Assembly: GCA_016927155.1 (NCBI GenBank)
Contig: JAFGNE010000013.1
Span: forward strand, 1-5,381
Direction of reading: 5' to 3'
DNA from: Candidatus Peregrinibacteria bacterium
GTDB taxonomy: Bacteria; Patescibacteriota; Gracilibacteria; UM-FILTER-43-11
DNA: 5,381 bases
Shown in pieces: positions 4,436-5,381 of this stretch. Both the position numbers and the translations under genes were made by a program. How positions within the stretch are numbered: position 1 is the stretch's first letter; every line of letters begins with the position of its first letter. Under the pieces are notes generated by a model, which had not been told where the DNA came from, searched no databases, and saw only the letters and a program-made list of their open reading frames with translations.

Positions 4436-5359
4436 ATGCTTCATTTCGGAGACCTCCTGACGGAAAAAATCGAAAAAATGAATAACCCTACCGTGGTCGG
4501 CCTTGATCCGCGGCTCGCGCAAATCCCTGTTTTCATCAAAAATAAGGCGATTAAAAAATATGGCGAATCCTTTGAGGCGGCGGCAGAAGCCATTATCGAA
4601 TTCAACAAAGGCATCATCGACGCGGTGGCGGACATTGTCCCCGCCACCAAACCCCAGATCGCCTTTTACGAATGTTTCGGCCACGCGGGAATACGGGCGT
4701 ATGAGGAAACCATTACCTACGCGCAGAAAAAAGAAATGCTCGTGATAGGCGACGCGAAACGGAATGACATCGGTTCAACCGCGGCCGCTTACGCGGAAGC
4801 GCATCTCGGGATGACAGACCTTTTTGGAAAACCGACGCCCGTTTTCAACGCGGACGCCGTAACCGTAACACCCTACCTGGGCACGGACGGGATTGTCCCT
4901 TTCACTAAAGTCTGCGGCGAGCAGCACAAAGGGATTTTTATTCTCGTCCGCACCTCCAATCCTTCGTCCGATGAAATCCAGGGGCAGCCCGTAGGCGACC
5001 AACTGATGGATGAATACATCGCCACCTTGGTGGAAGGCTGGGGGCGGGATCTCATCGGCAAATCCGGTTTTTCTTCCGTAGGTGCGGTGGTCGGCGCCAC
5101 TTACCCCGAAGAAGCGAAGCTTCTCCGCAACCTGATGCCGAACCAGATATTCCTCGTGCCCGGCTTCGGCGCCCAGGGCGGCACAGCGGAAGACGTAAAA
5201 CCCTGTTTCCACAAAAACGGCTCCGGCTCCATCGTAAATTCTTCGCGCGGGATCATTTTCGCTTACCAGAAAGCGGGAAAACCGGAGGAAGCGTACGCGG
5301 AAGCGGCGAGGGAAGCGGCAATGAAGATGAAGGAAGAATTGGGAAAAATGTTCAAATAA
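4436..5359 (+). CDS. pyrF: Orotidine 5'-phosphate decarboxylase, type 2
   Basis: PyrF removes CO2 from orotidine 5'-phosphate to give UMP, the last step of de novo pyrimidine synthesis, in the cytoplasm. The 307-residue length and motif set match the longer type 2 subfamily. Visible landmarks are VGLDPR (21-26; substrate-binding Asp24), KPQIAFYE (72-79; Lys72), the catalytic DxKxxD core GDAKRNDIGST (105-115; Asp106, Lys108, Asp111), VTPYLGTDG (144-152), VRTSNPSS (171-178), VGATYPEE (219-226), the phosphate-binding VPGFGAQGG (241-249) and NSSRGI (268-273). All expected catalytic residues are present. The ATG at 4436 gives the usual MxxFGDLLTEKIE opening; Met15 is too far in. It is preceded by an A-rich tract rather than a Shine-Dalgarno. 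It may be read through from the upstream TPR gene or from a promoter I cannot identify. No other pyr gene is in view. Confidence 0.97.
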   Translation: MLHFGDLLTEKIEKMNNPTVVGLDPRLAQIPVFIKNKAIKKYGESFEAAAEAIIEFNKGIIDAVADIVPATKPQIAFYECFGHAGIRAYEETITYAQKKEMLVIGDAKRNDIGSTAAAYAEAHLGMTDLFGKPTPVFNADAVTVTPYLGTDGIVPFTKVCGEQHKGIFILVRTSNPSSDEIQGQPVGDQLMDEYIATLVEGWGRDLIGKSGFSSVGAVVGATYPEEAKLLRNLMPNQIFLVPGFGAQGGTAEDVKPCFHKNGSGSIVNSSRGIIFAYQKAGKPEEAYAEAAREAAMKMKEELGKMFK

Positions 5360-5362
5360 ATC

Positions 5363-5377
5363 GAACCTCGCGGGTTC
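5363..5377. repeat. Small hairpin after pyrF, cut by the window edge
   Basis: GAACC (5363-5367) and GGTTC (5373-5377) can pair around the loop TCGCG, beginning 4 nt after the pyrF stop. The stem is only 5 bp and the following bases (TCGC) do not start a T-run. It may be part of a terminator or of another intergenic repeat that continues beyond the window; the sequence is too short to decide. Confidence 0.25.
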
Positions 5378-5381
5378 TCGC

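Noticed and set aside
4478..4480. Alternative pyrF start at Met15
   Set aside because: It would remove the conserved N-terminal helix (FGDLLTEKIE) usual in type 2 PyrF, and it has no better ribosome binding site.

Overview
The window is a compact bacterial chromosomal segment holding six complete protein genes and one tRNA gene. They form two divergent blocks that start from a shared ~90-base spacer (2492-2581). GC content looks moderate. Intergenic spaces are short, every gene ends in TAA, and none of the six start codons has a recognisable Shine-Dalgarno sequence. There is no phage, plasmid, transposon or CRISPR signature; the content is housekeeping.

Leftward (minus-strand) block, read from the shared spacer: tRNA-Leu(UAA) with an encoded CCA end; a two-domain CBS protein 16 nt beyond it; the long (CTC/TL5) form of ribosomal protein L25 17 nt further on; an 83-nt spacer filled by a large hairpin built from 7-bp repeats; and queA, the queuosine tRNA-modification enzyme. 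The block is translation-themed (tRNA, ribosomal protein, tRNA modification), with a possible adenylate-sensing CBS protein. Bases 1-118, beyond queA, hold no gene I can support.

Rightward (plus-strand) block: holB (clamp-loader delta prime, with degenerate ATPase motifs and a four-cysteine zinc module); a membrane-anchored TPR protein whose start codon overlaps the holB stop by one base; a 97-nt spacer filled by an inverted array of 9-bp repeats; and a type 2 pyrF (orotidine 5'-phosphate decarboxylase). The window ends 22 bases after pyrF, inside a possible small hairpin.

The most unusual signal is non-coding. Both of the longer intergenic gaps (1133-1215 and 4339-4435) contain degenerate tandem repeats of strict short period (7 bp and 9 bp), arranged as two opposing arms that can fold on each other. 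The repeat sequences are unrelated, but the architecture is the same, which suggests a recurrent element type in this genome. The first also has a T-run at the right place to act as a terminator or attenuator just before queA.

The lineage cannot be fixed from this window. The lack of Shine-Dalgarno sites, the GPKDVGKF-type delta prime, type 2 PyrF and the compact layout would fit an uncultivated candidate-phylum bacterium (for example a Peregrinibacteria-like member of the candidate phyla radiation). That is a low-confidence inference from family resemblance.
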